The notes under the pieces were generated by a model that was not told the origin of the DNA, searched no databases, and worked only from the letters and a program-made list of their open reading frames with translations. A DNA stretch of 23,534 nt from a virus: positions 1-23,534 of IMG/VR virus record IMGVR_UViG_3300025889_000965. The stretch is one strand, 5' to 3'. A program made the translations under genes and the position numbers. This document shows positions 14,604 through 19,878 of the stretch, piece by piece. The stretch's first letter is position 1, and each line of letters begins with the position of its first letter.

Positions 14604-14824
14604 GGTTTGTCCTTCGTTGGCGGGTTCCAGATCCATATGACAGCCTTGGCTTCCGTCTTCCCGCACTTGGACAGCAGGCCCTCGTCTTCCAGAGCCTTGC
14701 GCCAACGGTAGATCGTGCCTCTGTCGAGCCCGGTCAGCTCAGTCAGTTCGTCAATGGTTCTCGGGGCCTTGACCCACAAAGCCAGCATGTCTGCGCACTT
14801 CTTGATGTTGTCAGATCTTGCCAC
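14600..14824 (-). CDS. Small winged-helix/HTH protein (74 aa)
   Basis: The start is a GTG at 14824 (MARSDNIKK) with AGGAGG four bases upstream; it overlaps the DUF3310 gene by 14 nt. Residues about 20-50, RTIDELTELTGLDRGTIYRWRKALED, form a clear helix-turn-helix, followed by EGLLSKCGKTEAKAVIWIW, which looks like the wing hairpin of an MarR/IclR-like winged helix. It therefore probably binds DNA and acts as a small phage regulator or as a modulator of host transcription. It lies in the middle of the small-gene block. No ligand-binding domain is present. Confidence 0.75.
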   Translation of the reverse strand: MARSDNIKKCADMLALWVKAPRTIDELTELTGLDRGTIYRWRKALEDEGLLSKCGKTEAKAVIWIWNPPTKDKP

Positions 14825-15023
14825 CTTCCCTCCTCTTAATCTCCCGGTCGATATACCACCGAGCCTTCTTGAGATCCTCGATGGCGTCGTGTTTCAGGTC
14901 GGCACGCCAGATGTACTTGACGGCGTTGCCGAGGCAGAAGTTCATGTGCTCGGTGATCTGGATGCACTCGACACCTGACGGGTGCTCGGTGTAGTGCTGG
15001 GGGCGGTTGACTGGGTCGTGCAT
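14811..15023 (-). CDS. DUF3310 protein (70 aa)
   Basis: The sequence DPVNRPQHYTEHPSGVECIQITEHM followed by NFCLGNAVKYIWRADLKHDAIEDLKKARWYIDRE (quoted in parts: NRPQHY, ECIQ, NAVKYIWR, DLKKARWYI) is the recognisable DUF3310 pattern, a family widespread in phages, also called SaV-like. Some members are annotated as nucleotide kinases, without firm support. Start ATG 15023 (MHDPVN) has GGAAG at about seven bases; an ATG five codons upstream lacks a signal. The length matches the family. The function is unknown, but its strong conservation in phages suggests a common role in early infection. Confidence 0.88.
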   Translation of the reverse strand: MHDPVNRPQHYTEHPSGVECIQITEHMNFCLGNAVKYIWRADLKHDAIEDLKKARWYIDREIKRREGGKI

Positions 15024-15175
15024 TGTGATTCTTCCCATACAAGCATGAGCAGTTCTGCTGCTCGGGCAATGTGCGTAATAAGCGCTGCGTGGTGCAGCTT
15101 GTCTTCGATGCCGTCAACGTAGCCAGCTAACCAACTGGCGGTTGTCAGACACTGGAGTTCCTGATTGGGGGTCAT
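14942..15175 (-). CDS. Small unknown protein overlapping DUF3310 (77 aa)
   Basis: The first ~50 residues (MTPNQELQCLTTASWLAGYVDG, then HHAALITHIARAAELLMLVWEE) look like a genuine helical protein. The ATG at 15175 has GAGGA six bases upstream. The last 25 residues (Ser/Thr-rich) read through the start of DUF3310 in another frame and look like shadow sequence. Either the protein truly overlaps its neighbour by 82 nt, or a frameshift has removed its original stop. I do not recognise a family. No membrane segment is predicted with confidence, although ITHIARAAELLMLVW is fairly hydrophobic. Confidence 0.55.
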   Translation of the reverse strand: MTPNQELQCLTTASWLAGYVDGIEDKLHHAALITHIARAAELLMLVWEESQCTTQSTAPSTTPSTRQVSSASRSPST

Positions 15176-15326
15176 ACGGTATCCTCATTTCACAAGGAAC
15201 CCCTTCGAGTTCCCACGGGCCAGTCCACGTCTGCCGATCATGCGGCGGGGCGGTGAATCTGCAACAGGTGTTGCACTCGGCAGCACCGTACCCTGCGCAG
15301 CGGGCGACGTCGGCGGGGAGGGTCAC
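15114..15326 (-). CDS. Small Cys-rich conserved phage protein (70 aa)
   Basis: The start is a GTG at 15326 (VTLPADVARCAG) that overlaps the upstream TGA as GTGA; GGGGAGG lies about eight bases upstream. Cysteines at 10, 18, 21, 22 and 45 (ARCAG, ECNTCCRFTAP, PCEMRI) suggest a small zinc- or metal-binding fold. The LPADVARC...C..C.R.TAP...CE.RI pattern is one I associate with short genes in Burkholderiales phages and prophages; the function is unknown. The final residues overlap the next gene by 62 nt. Confidence 0.65.
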   Translation of the reverse strand: MTLPADVARCAGYGAAECNTCCRFTAPPHDRQTWTGPWELEGVPCEMRIPYDPQSGTPVSDNRQLVSWLR

Positions 15327-15490
15327 GATGCCGCCCTCCCCTGCTCGTACTCCTCGCGCTTGTCCATCGCGTGATGCACCCAGACATTGGGCCACTCTGC
15401 ATCCTCGGTGGGTTTGCACCAGCAGTCGGGGCTGGCGTAATGATCGCGCAGGTCGTTCACGGGGACAACGTGGACTCGTTCGGTGGTCAT
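15323..15490 (-). CDS. Small conserved phage protein (55 aa)
   Basis: Start ATG 15490 (MTTERVHVVPVNDLRDH) has AAGGAG six bases upstream and overlaps the upstream stop as ATGA. The protein has a CWCKP motif (C23, C25) followed by acidic residues and VWVHHAMDKREEYE, giving conserved-looking Cys and His positions, possibly metal-binding. It is an old acquaintance among short phage genes of Proteobacteria by pattern, without known function. It is below common gene-length cut-offs and is supported by its excellent SD and both-side overlaps. Confidence 0.7.
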   Translation of the reverse strand: MTTERVHVVPVNDLRDHYASPDCWCKPTEDAEWPNVWVHHAMDKREEYEQGRAAS

Positions 15491-15849
15491 GTCTTGCTCC
15501 TTGCTCGGATGACGCGGGCAAAGTAATCGCCCCACACTTGGCACTGTCCACTGAATGTCTCCTTCGCTTTGTCGTCGCACACTCTTGCGCACGCCTCGCG
15601 CTCCATCAGCACCTCAACCTCCAGCCCTTCCGAAATCTGCGTTCCGAGGTGGTCCAGCAGGTCTTCGATGGTGTCGCCGCGGCCGGTGGCGTAGCCCAGG
15701 TTGCGCATCCAGTGAGCGACCTTTTCGCGCTCTGCTGCGGCGACGATGGCGGCGAAGCGGGTAAGCTCACCATGTTCAAGCACGAAGAACTTGCCGTCTT
15801 CGTACAGCCCGGCCTCTCGCGCCATGCGGATGATGTCGTCTTGGGTCAT
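15487..15849 (-). CDS. Conserved phage protein of unknown function (120 aa)
   Basis: Start ATG 15849 (MTQDDIIRMAREAG) has AAGGAG eight bases upstream. The protein has an N-terminal helix, then ELTRFAAIVAAAEREKVAHWM, a charged helical middle with LLDHLGTQISEGLEVEVLME, and a C-terminal helix with ACARVCDDKA and FARVIRARSK. The pattern MTQDDIIRMAREAG...F..LV..AERE...CA.VC is common in phage and metagenomic sequences and is annotated as hypothetical. It is coupled by ATGA overlaps to genes on both sides, as part of a string of short early genes. Confidence 0.75.
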   Translation of the reverse strand: MTQDDIIRMAREAGLYEDGKFFVLEHGELTRFAAIVAAAEREKVAHWMRNLGYATGRGDTIEDLLDHLGTQISEGLEVEVLMEREACARVCDDKAKETFSGQCQVWGDYFARVIRARSKT

Positions 15850-16205
15850 GCGTTCTTCTCCTTCAGCGCGGCCTCGATGGCGCGGGCAAAGCTATACGGT
15901 TTGTAATCGCTGCGCAAAGATGACGAAAATAGCGCGCTGATCTCATCATCCGTCAGCGACCGCCACTCGCGGCGTGGTGGGTGGGGGAAAAGAGGGATGG
16001 TGTGTGATCCGTACACGGTGTCCGGGCGCGAGAATTCAAGTCGCTCTTTTCCACGGCTCATCCACGCCACCGGCTCCTGCTCCTCCTGCGCCAGCGCGTC
16101 GCGGAGGGCGGTGATGGCCTTTGCTTGCGCTGGAGTACGCCAATCCGGCAATTCGCCTTCCATCGCCTCCAGCGCCTGCTGGGCGGCTTCACGTAGGGTG
16201 GTCAT
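15846..16205 (-). CDS. Conserved phage protein of unknown function (119 aa)
   Basis: Start ATG 16205 (MTTLREAAQQALEAM) has GGAGGT six bases upstream and overlaps the upstream stop as ATGA. The layout is an N-terminal helix (REAAQQALEAMEGELPDW), a helix with KAITALRDALAQEEQ, then EPVAWMSRGKERLEF, a Pro-rich turn (TIPLFPHPPRREW) and a C-terminal helix after SLTDDEISALF. The PVAWM...PLF..PP...LTD.EI arrangement recurs widely in phage proteins of unknown function. Neighbouring gene ends in a similar AIEAALKEKNA helix style, but no homology between them is claimed. Confidence 0.75.
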   Translation of the reverse strand: MTTLREAAQQALEAMEGELPDWRTPAQAKAITALRDALAQEEQEPVAWMSRGKERLEFSRPDTVYGSHTIPLFPHPPRREWRSLTDDEISALFSSSLRSDYKPYSFARAIEAALKEKNA

Positions 16206-16390
16206 CCCAACACCTCCGCAATCACCAGGCCCACCATCATCGCAACGGCGGCGATCGTCACCGCCTCCATCAGTGCAGACGGCTTCGGCCTGGGCCACAG
16301 ATCCGGCGTCGGGGTGCTGGCCTCGCGGTACGGGCAGCAGCGGCCCTGTTCGCACAGGCCGTCGCAGCAGGTACGATCTTCTGTCTTCAT
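16202..16390 (-). CDS. Small Cys-rich membrane protein with C-terminal helix (62 aa)
   Basis: Start ATG 16390 (MKTEDRTCC) has AGGAGG eight bases upstream and overlaps the preceding stop as ATGA. The N-terminal part is cysteine-rich (C8, C9, C13, C18, C19), followed by a Pro-rich linker (TPTPDLWPRPKP). The last ~22 residues, MEAVTIAAVAMMVGLVIAEVLG, form one transmembrane helix (residues about 41-62). Tail-anchored topology with the Cys-rich head in the cytoplasm is the simplest reading. It is not lysis-like in context; it might act on a host envelope or membrane process early in infection. Confidence 0.65.
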   Translation of the reverse strand: MKTEDRTCCDGLCEQGRCCPYREASTPTPDLWPRPKPSALMEAVTIAAVAMMVGLVIAEVLG

Positions 16391-16539
16391 GGTGCGATCC
16401 TCCTGACAGGTTGAGCCAGCAGCCACTTGCTGCCGAGGTTGCGGATGGCGCGGGCCCATGCCCGCTGGTTGTGCCGATCGAGGCGGCGGTCGCCCGAGGC
16501 CCACAGGGCCCGGGCACGGCGTAGCATTTTGGTGTTCAT
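16387..16539 (-). CDS. Overlooked small basic protein (50 aa)
   Basis: ATG 16539 overlaps the upstream TGA (ATGA) and has GAAGG just before it; the stop overlaps the next ATG as ATGA. The protein (MNTKMLRRARALWASGDRRL..., later HNQRAWARAIRNLGSKWLLA) is very basic and helical. The RRARALW...NQRAWARAIR.LG.KWLLA pattern is one I recognise from short phage genes of Burkholderiales, always unnamed. It fills the only otherwise empty gap between two coupled genes, which supports reality. It could bind nucleic acid, judging by charge alone. Confidence 0.65.
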   Translation of the reverse strand: MNTKMLRRARALWASGDRRLDRHNQRAWARAIRNLGSKWLLAQPVRRIAP

Positions 16540-16838
16540 TCCTTCACCTCGTACCCTGCGTTGCGCAGCGCCTGCGGGATGTCCATCGCACCCTTGAAGC
16601 TGCCCGGGAGTTCAAGCCACTCCGCTACCACGCCGTCAGGGCAGGCACCGAAGATGTACGTCTCGGGGTCAAGGAGCCCCGGGATGTTGTCGATTTCAGG
16701 AATGCCCGTAGCCTTGGGCGTAACAGCACTCACTACAACGTACTCGTGACCCTCGTGCGGGGGCTCCATGCGGAACAGCTCCGCTTCGCCCCGGAAACTG
16801 TCCAGCTTCTTGATCTTGTGTGCAATCTTGTTCGTCAT
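16536..16838 (-). CDS. Conserved phage protein of unknown function (100 aa)
   Basis: Start ATG 16838 (MTNKIAHKIKKLDSF) has GGAG seven bases upstream; the longer frame crosses a terminator and is rejected. The first part KKLDSFRGEAELFRMEPP is followed by EYVVVSAVTP, then YIFGACPDGVVAEWLELPGSFKG. This strand-rich pattern (K.L..F.G.A.L.R..PP...YVVVSA...TYIF..D..G.V..W.ELPGS) is common in phages and is annotated only as hypothetical. It is the first gene after the 16864-16892 terminator. Confidence 0.75.
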   Translation of the reverse strand: MTNKIAHKIKKLDSFRGEAELFRMEPPHEGHEYVVVSAVTPKATGIPEIDNIPGLLDPETYIFGACPDGVVAEWLELPGSFKGAMDIPQALRNAGYEVKE

Positions 16839-16863
16839 CTGTGCTCTCCAAAAGCGTTTAGCC

Positions 16864-16892
16864 AACAAAAACGCCCTACCGAGGTAGAGCGT
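16864..16892 (-). terminator. Rho-independent terminator with CUCG tetraloop
   Basis: On the minus strand a 9-bp stem ACGCTCTAC/GTAGGGCGT (one T-G wobble) closes a CTCG loop of the extra-stable UNCG-like type and is followed by TTTTTGTT. On plus the arms are 16871-16879 and 16884-16892. It lies between two minus-strand genes and would end or attenuate transcription coming from the right, in particular the unit starting at the candidate promoter near 17280. Confidence 0.8.
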
Positions 16893-16915
16893 TGAGTGAT
16901 GAAACCAGGGACCTG

Positions 16916-17167
16916 TCAGGCGGTGCGCCACACGCGCAGGCCATCCGACATCACGGCGGTGCGGGTCTCCAAGCCTTCGAACTTCTTCCGTGCGTTCAGC
17001 ACCTTGCGACGCCACGAGTCCACCAGCTTCTTGCCCTCGTCACCCGACGGGTCGAAGGGGATCAGGAAAGAGTGGCCGACTCCCATGTCAGCGAACGGGA
17101 ACGTGGTGCCACGACGGCCCGGGCGGGTGCCCTTGGGAATGGAAACGCCTGCTTCGATTTGGAACAT
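16916..17167 (-). CDS. Small conserved phage protein, DUF7303-like (83 aa)
   Basis: Start ATG 17167 (MFQIEAGVSIPKG) has GAGG five bases upstream. The pattern IPKGTRPGRRGTTFPFADMGVGHSFLIPF followed by a charged helix (SWRRKVLNARKKFE) and TRTAVMSDGLRVWRT is one I know from phage proteins that appear under a DUF label (I believe DUF7303). The basic helix and R/K-rich loop might bind nucleic acid. It is the only gene in this stretch with both a candidate promoter upstream and a clear terminator downstream, so it may be expressed separately and strongly. Confidence 0.72.
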   Translation of the reverse strand: MFQIEAGVSIPKGTRPGRRGTTFPFADMGVGHSFLIPFDPSGDEGKKLVDSWRRKVLNARKKFEGLETRTAVMSDGLRVWRTA

Positions 17168-17181
17168 GTTGTCCTCTGATG

Positions 17182-17230
17182 CGCCCGTTGAGTAGCAGCG
17201 GGCGAAGGGTTAGCGCACCGGGGTCGGTGC
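17182..17230 (-). other. Two hairpins in leader upstream of the 83-aa gene
   Basis: Two stems lie in tandem: CGCCCG/CGGGCG (17182-17187 with 17199-17204) and GCACCG/CGGTGC (17215-17220 with 17225-17230, 4-nt loop). Neither has a U-tract on the minus strand. Together with the promoter they make a structured 5' untranslated region. Confidence 0.5.
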
Positions 17231-17264
17231 TTGATTGACGGCTACTCCGTTGATTGGTGGGTCG

Positions 17265-17294
17265 ACTCTATCACTTCTGAAGGAGACGCGTCAA
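17265..17294 (-). promoter_or_regulatory. Candidate sigma70-type promoter, leftward
   Basis: On the minus strand TTGACG (17289-17294) is followed after 18 nt by TAGAGT (17265-17270), matching -35 in 5 of 6 and -10 in 4 of 6 positions. The -35 overlaps the stop codon of the preceding gene, and the only gene before the next terminator is the 83-aa one. The -10 is weak, so this is a moderate call. Confidence 0.35.
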
Positions 17295-17548
17295 CCCTCG
17301 ATAGGCTCAATCCAGTACGAACTTTCACCTACCCGCACACCGATGCTGTAGATCGTCTCGGGGTGTCCAGCGTCCAGCAGCGCCATCGCCTCAAGCATCC
17401 ACTGGGGCAGCACATCGCGACGGTAGGTACCGGTGCGCAATTCCTCAGGCATCGGCGGGTAAGTCGTGACGTAGACGTACTCCGGGGGCAGGTTCGAGGA
17501 AGCGTTGATGTGGTAGGACGACTTGGGGTTGCGCTTGGGGTCAAGCAT
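17291..17548 (-). CDS. Small unknown protein (85 aa)
   Basis: Start ATG 17548 (MLDPKRNPKSSYH) has AAGGA five bases upstream and overlaps the previous gene by 8 nt. The middle reads NLPPEYVYVTTYPPMPEELRTG, then RDVLPQWMLEAMALLDAGHPETIYSIGVRVG and SSYWIEP. It appears to be a small soluble alpha/beta protein with no metal, nuclease or membrane signature. I do not recognise a named family. Coupled to the upstream gene. Confidence 0.68.
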   Translation of the reverse strand: MLDPKRNPKSSYHINASSNLPPEYVYVTTYPPMPEELRTGTYRRDVLPQWMLEAMALLDAGHPETIYSIGVRVGESSYWIEPIEG

Positions 17549-17843
17549 TGGATTCCTTCTTGGCTCTCTGTTCCGCCCGCTCCTGCTCTTCCTTGGCGTC
17601 GGCAGCGGCCCGCATCGTTGCGAACTGCACCGGGCCCAGTGTGCTGATGCTGGGCATGTTGTCGCCTGTCAGCGGCACTGCCATCTCCCTGTTGTTGATG
17701 TAGTCTTTGGAATACCACGTCTGGATCTTGTAAACATCGTGGCCAGAGAAGAGTTCAAAGATCGCCATCGCTGCCTCTTTCGGCACGATGAACTTGTTGT
17801 GGTCGATGGACAGAATCACTTTGTCGAACTGTGCTTTGCTCAT
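17541..17843 (-). CDS. Unknown protein with charged C-terminus (100 aa)
   Basis: I chose ATG 17843 (MSKAQFDKVILSIDHNKF) because CTCTAGGAACTATC precedes it, a leader that recurs before other genes here. An in-frame ATG at 17918 also has GAGG six bases upstream and would add 25 residues (MTRRVDTAKR...) read from a structured leader; I regard that as less likely. The protein has a compact first 75 residues (VPKEAAMAIFELFSGHD, YKIQTWYSKDYINNREM) and a highly charged helical tail (AAADAKEEQERAEQRAKKES). Function unknown. Confidence 0.68.
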   Translation of the reverse strand: MSKAQFDKVILSIDHNKFIVPKEAAMAIFELFSGHDVYKIQTWYSKDYINNREMAVPLTGDNMPSISTLGPVQFATMRAAADAKEEQERAEQRAKKESNA

Positions 17844-17862
17844 GATAGTTCCTAGAGTTGAG

Positions 17863-17902
17863 GGGGTGACACCCGGTCCGCGCCGGGACCGTTTCGCGGT
17901 GT
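17863..17902 (-). other. Nested hairpin in leader of the 100-aa gene
   Basis: On the minus strand GACACC ... GGTGTC enclose GGTCC-CGGCGC-GGACC, giving a nested stem just upstream of the CTCTAGGA ribosome-binding leader. It starts at the very end of the preceding gene. This arrangement (GC hairpin then CTAGGA) repeats at other gene junctions in the window. Confidence 0.5.
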
Positions 17903-18156
17903 CAACGCGCCGCGTCATACAACGCCTCGACCACCTTGAACGGCGGTGCTTCGACGTCGATGGTCGTTTGCCACAACGTGTTGTTGGGTAGTATTGCCTC
18001 TACCTTCCACGGTGTGTTTGCTTTCCTACTGATCTCGGCAATCATCCTGTACGGTCCTCCGTCTACTGACTCTCGCAGTACGTAGACCAGCAGGCCTGCG
18101 CCTCCGAAGTCGAACCAGAGTCTGTTGGGTCTCAGTGTGTCACTTGGCAGCGTCAT
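17902..18156 (-). CDS. Unknown protein, tandem paralogue A (84 aa)
   Basis: Start ATG 18156 (MTLPSDTLRPNRLWF) has GGAGG six bases upstream and overlaps the previous gene by 17 nt. The sequence has LWFDFGGAGLLVYVLRES, PYRMIAEISRKANTPWKVEAILPN and ends EAPPFKVVEALYDAAR. Its last ~12 residues closely match the end of the next gene upstream (EDPPFQLAEALYDAAK), and both have a Trp-led strand followed by a similar spacing, so the two are likely tandem duplicates that have diverged. Function unknown; probably a small soluble beta-rich protein. Confidence 0.68.
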   Translation of the reverse strand: MTLPSDTLRPNRLWFDFGGAGLLVYVLRESVDGGPYRMIAEISRKANTPWKVEAILPNNTLWQTTIDVEAPPFKVVEALYDAAR

Positions 18157-18436
18157 ACAGTGCCTCCGCTAATTGGAACGGTGGGTCTTCACTCGGTGGG
18201 AGTTTCATCTGGCACGTCTTGTCCATAGGCCAGCGCGGCGTTGTGGTGAGAGTCCACCCAGGCTCCCCCTTGATGCGTGACAGCACCGCTTGTTGTTTAG
18301 CCGTGCCATACCCCTCCGGCATGATGTAGGGTATGTACAGGCTGTAGGCTTCAACGAGCTTGTCCTCGACAGAGTGCCAGCTCCGCCCCTCACCGAGGGG
18401 CTTGGGTACCTCCGGTACCGCGTCATGCTGGGACAT
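18140..18436 (-). CDS. Unknown protein, tandem paralogue B (98 aa)
   Basis: Start ATG 18436 (MSQHDAVPEVPKPLGEG) has GGGGGAG about seven bases upstream and overlaps the VWA gene by 14 nt. It contains KLVEAYSLYIPYIMPEGYGTAKQQAVLSRI (quoted in part: YIPYIMPEGYG), GWTLTTTPRWPMDKTCQMKLPP and ends PPFQLAEALYDAAK. The C-terminus resembles paralogue A. I do not recognise a named family. It follows the VWA gene directly and could be co-translated with it, but I have no evidence that it belongs to that module. Confidence 0.68.
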   Translation of the reverse strand: MSQHDAVPEVPKPLGEGRSWHSVEDKLVEAYSLYIPYIMPEGYGTAKQQAVLSRIKGEPGWTLTTTPRWPMDKTCQMKLPPSEDPPFQLAEALYDAAK

Positions 18437-19634
18437 ACAGCGTCTCCCCCACCGGGGCGCGGAGCCCCTTGGTGCTGATGCACCACAGCGTCGGGTGCTT
18501 GAGGTCCGCAGGCCACGGCGTGTAGCCATCGGTGAAGACGATCACCGCGTTGGGGTTCAGCCCCCGCTGGTCGATGAAGTTGAACAGGGCCCGCACGTCG
18601 GTACCCCCGCCGCCCTTGGGCTTCGTCGCCTTGACGATGTCCTGCACCCGCTCGCCCTCGTAGGACTCGTGTGCTGCGACCGCCCAGTCCCAATAGATCA
18701 CGTCGACCATCTGCGGAGTGACGGCCTCGCAGGCTGCGGCGACCTCGCTCAGTGCACGTCGGAGTTGCTCGTCGCCAATCGAGCCGCTGGTGTCTATGCC
18801 GATGACGATGCGGTCGACCGCTTCTGTGTACCGGGAGGGGAGGTAGAGATCCTGCCCGAGCCAGCGTCGAGCGGGCCGAGCCCACGTCGACAAGTCGCCG
18901 CCCTTGGCGGTGTTGGTCAGCCAGTCACGCAGCACGTCCTGCCAGGGCACCACAGGCTCAAGGAGAGCCTCGATGTCACGGGACATGCCAGCACCCGTCT
19001 TGCCTGCGATCAGCGCCCCTTGGCGCAGCGCGTTGTCGACAGCCTTGGCTACCTCCTCGGCCTCGGCCTGAGTCAGAGGTGCAGGTCCACCCTCTTCACC
19101 GTCGCCGTCCCCGTCGCCCGCCGCAGGCTGATGCTGGTCGAACTGCTGACCCTTGGGGCTGTTGCCACTGCCGCCCCCGCCGCCCTGCGGCTTGGACTGC
19201 GCCTGTTGTTTGAGCCGCCTGTACACCTCACCGGTGTCCAGCCCATCGTACTGCGGGTCACAGTACGCGTTCTCCCAGATGGTGATGAACTGCCCACCCG
19301 GGTCCATCGACTTGAGCATGTTGTTGATCACCATGTCCTTGGCGATGTTGGACAGTTGCGCGTCGTCCTTGTCGAGCTTGGCCCAGGTCGTCATGTGCAT
19401 CAACATCACGTGGAAGTACTCGTGCAAGACAACAAACCTTAACAACCTATCATCACATTGATTGACGAAGGCTCGGCCATAAAAGACGTCACGTCCGTTG
19501 GTTGCCGCAGTGGGCACGTCGTCCACCACTTGCCATGAGCCGACCATCAGGATCGGTGAGATGGCGGTGAAGCGCTCGTCGCGCATGATCTTGCTACGGG
19601 CCTTGGTGATGCGCTCTTCTGCTGTCAGGTTCAT
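18423..19634 (-). CDS. VWA protein with metallopeptidase-like N-terminus (CobT-like, DUF2201/VWA-like)
   Basis: 403 aa. The N-terminal part has HEYFHVMLMH (H71, E72, H75), a zinc-metallopeptidase HExxH motif within a region like the putative metallopeptidase domain (PF13203). A Gly/Gln/Asp-rich linker (about 147-188) follows. The C-terminal VWA domain has the MIDAS motif DTSGS (D281-S285), GGTD (T345, D346) and FTDG (D369), so a metal-ion-dependent adhesion site is intact. The combination is the VWA-like/DUF2201 family, which typically works with a MoxR-type AAA+ ATPase; that ATPase is encoded just upstream (19879-20940). Whether the HExxH site is active is unknown; in relatives it may bind metal or act as a scaffold. 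Start ATG 19634 overlaps the previous stop as ATGA. Confidence 0.88.
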   Translation of the reverse strand: MNLTAEERITKARSKIMRDERFTAISPILMVGSWQVVDDVPTAATNGRDVFYGRAFVNQCDDRLLRFVVLHEYFHVMLMHMTTWAKLDKDDAQLSNIAKDMVINNMLKSMDPGGQFITIWENAYCDPQYDGLDTGEVYRRLKQQAQSKPQGGGGGSGNSPKGQQFDQHQPAAGDGDGDGEEGGPAPLTQAEAEEVAKAVDNALRQGALIAGKTGAGMSRDIEALLEPVVPWQDVLRDWLTNTAKGGDLSTWARPARRWLGQDLYLPSRYTEAVDRIVIGIDTSGSIGDEQLRRALSEVAAACEAVTPQMVDVIYWDWAVAAHESYEGERVQDIVKATKPKGGGGTDVRALFNFIDQRGLNPNAVIVFTDGYTPWPADLKHPTLWCISTKGLRAPVGETLYVPA

Positions 19635-19834
19635 GACAACTCCTCGACGATCCCGCCTTCCGGCATGTTGATGGGCAGTTCACGTAATAGATTCACATAC
19701 ACAAGTCTATCACCTGTGTCAGCGATAGTGCTTGCAAATCGTTCCGCGCTTTCCCTGTCGGGTGAATTGAATATCCAACGAGTGTACGTGTTCTGTCGGT
19801 GGTTGTAGAACTTGGCGAAGTAAAGGTTGGTCAT
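19631..19834 (-). CDS. Small unknown protein between AAA+ and VWA genes (67 aa)
   Basis: Start ATG 19834 (MTNLYFAKFYNHRQ) has AGAGGA five bases upstream in a CTAGAGGA leader; its stop overlaps the VWA start as ATGA. Residues 15-45 (YTRWIFNSPDRESAERFASTIAD) form a strand-helix pair, and the C-terminus is acidic (EGGIVEELS). It has no recognisable motif. Being inserted inside an ATPase-VWA pair, it might be an adaptor or substrate of that module, which is speculation. Confidence 0.65.
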   Translation of the reverse strand: MTNLYFAKFYNHRQNTYTRWIFNSPDRESAERFASTIADTGDRLVYVNLLRELPINMPEGGIVEELS

Positions 19835-19845
19835 AGTGGTCCTCT

Positions 19846-19863
19846 AGCCCCCGTGAGGGGGCG
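19846..19863 (-). other. GC hairpin before CTAGAGGA leader
   Basis: The sequence GCCCCCGTGAGGGGGC (19847-19862) is a 6-bp perfect inverted repeat with a 4-nt loop. On the minus strand it comes immediately before CTAGAGGACC and the start codon of the 67-aa gene. Confidence 0.6.
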
Positions 19864-19878
19864 GGTTGTGGTGGGTTA

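Noticed and set aside
17844-17918. Upstream start (ATG 17918) for the 100-aa gene
   Set aside because: It has a GAGG, but the extra 25 residues read from a structured leader and a CTAGGA leader precedes ATG 17843. Kept only as an alternative.
18360-19442. 360-codon plus-strand open frame opposite the VWA gene
   Set aside because: Antisense shadow of a gene with intact VWA and HExxH motifs.
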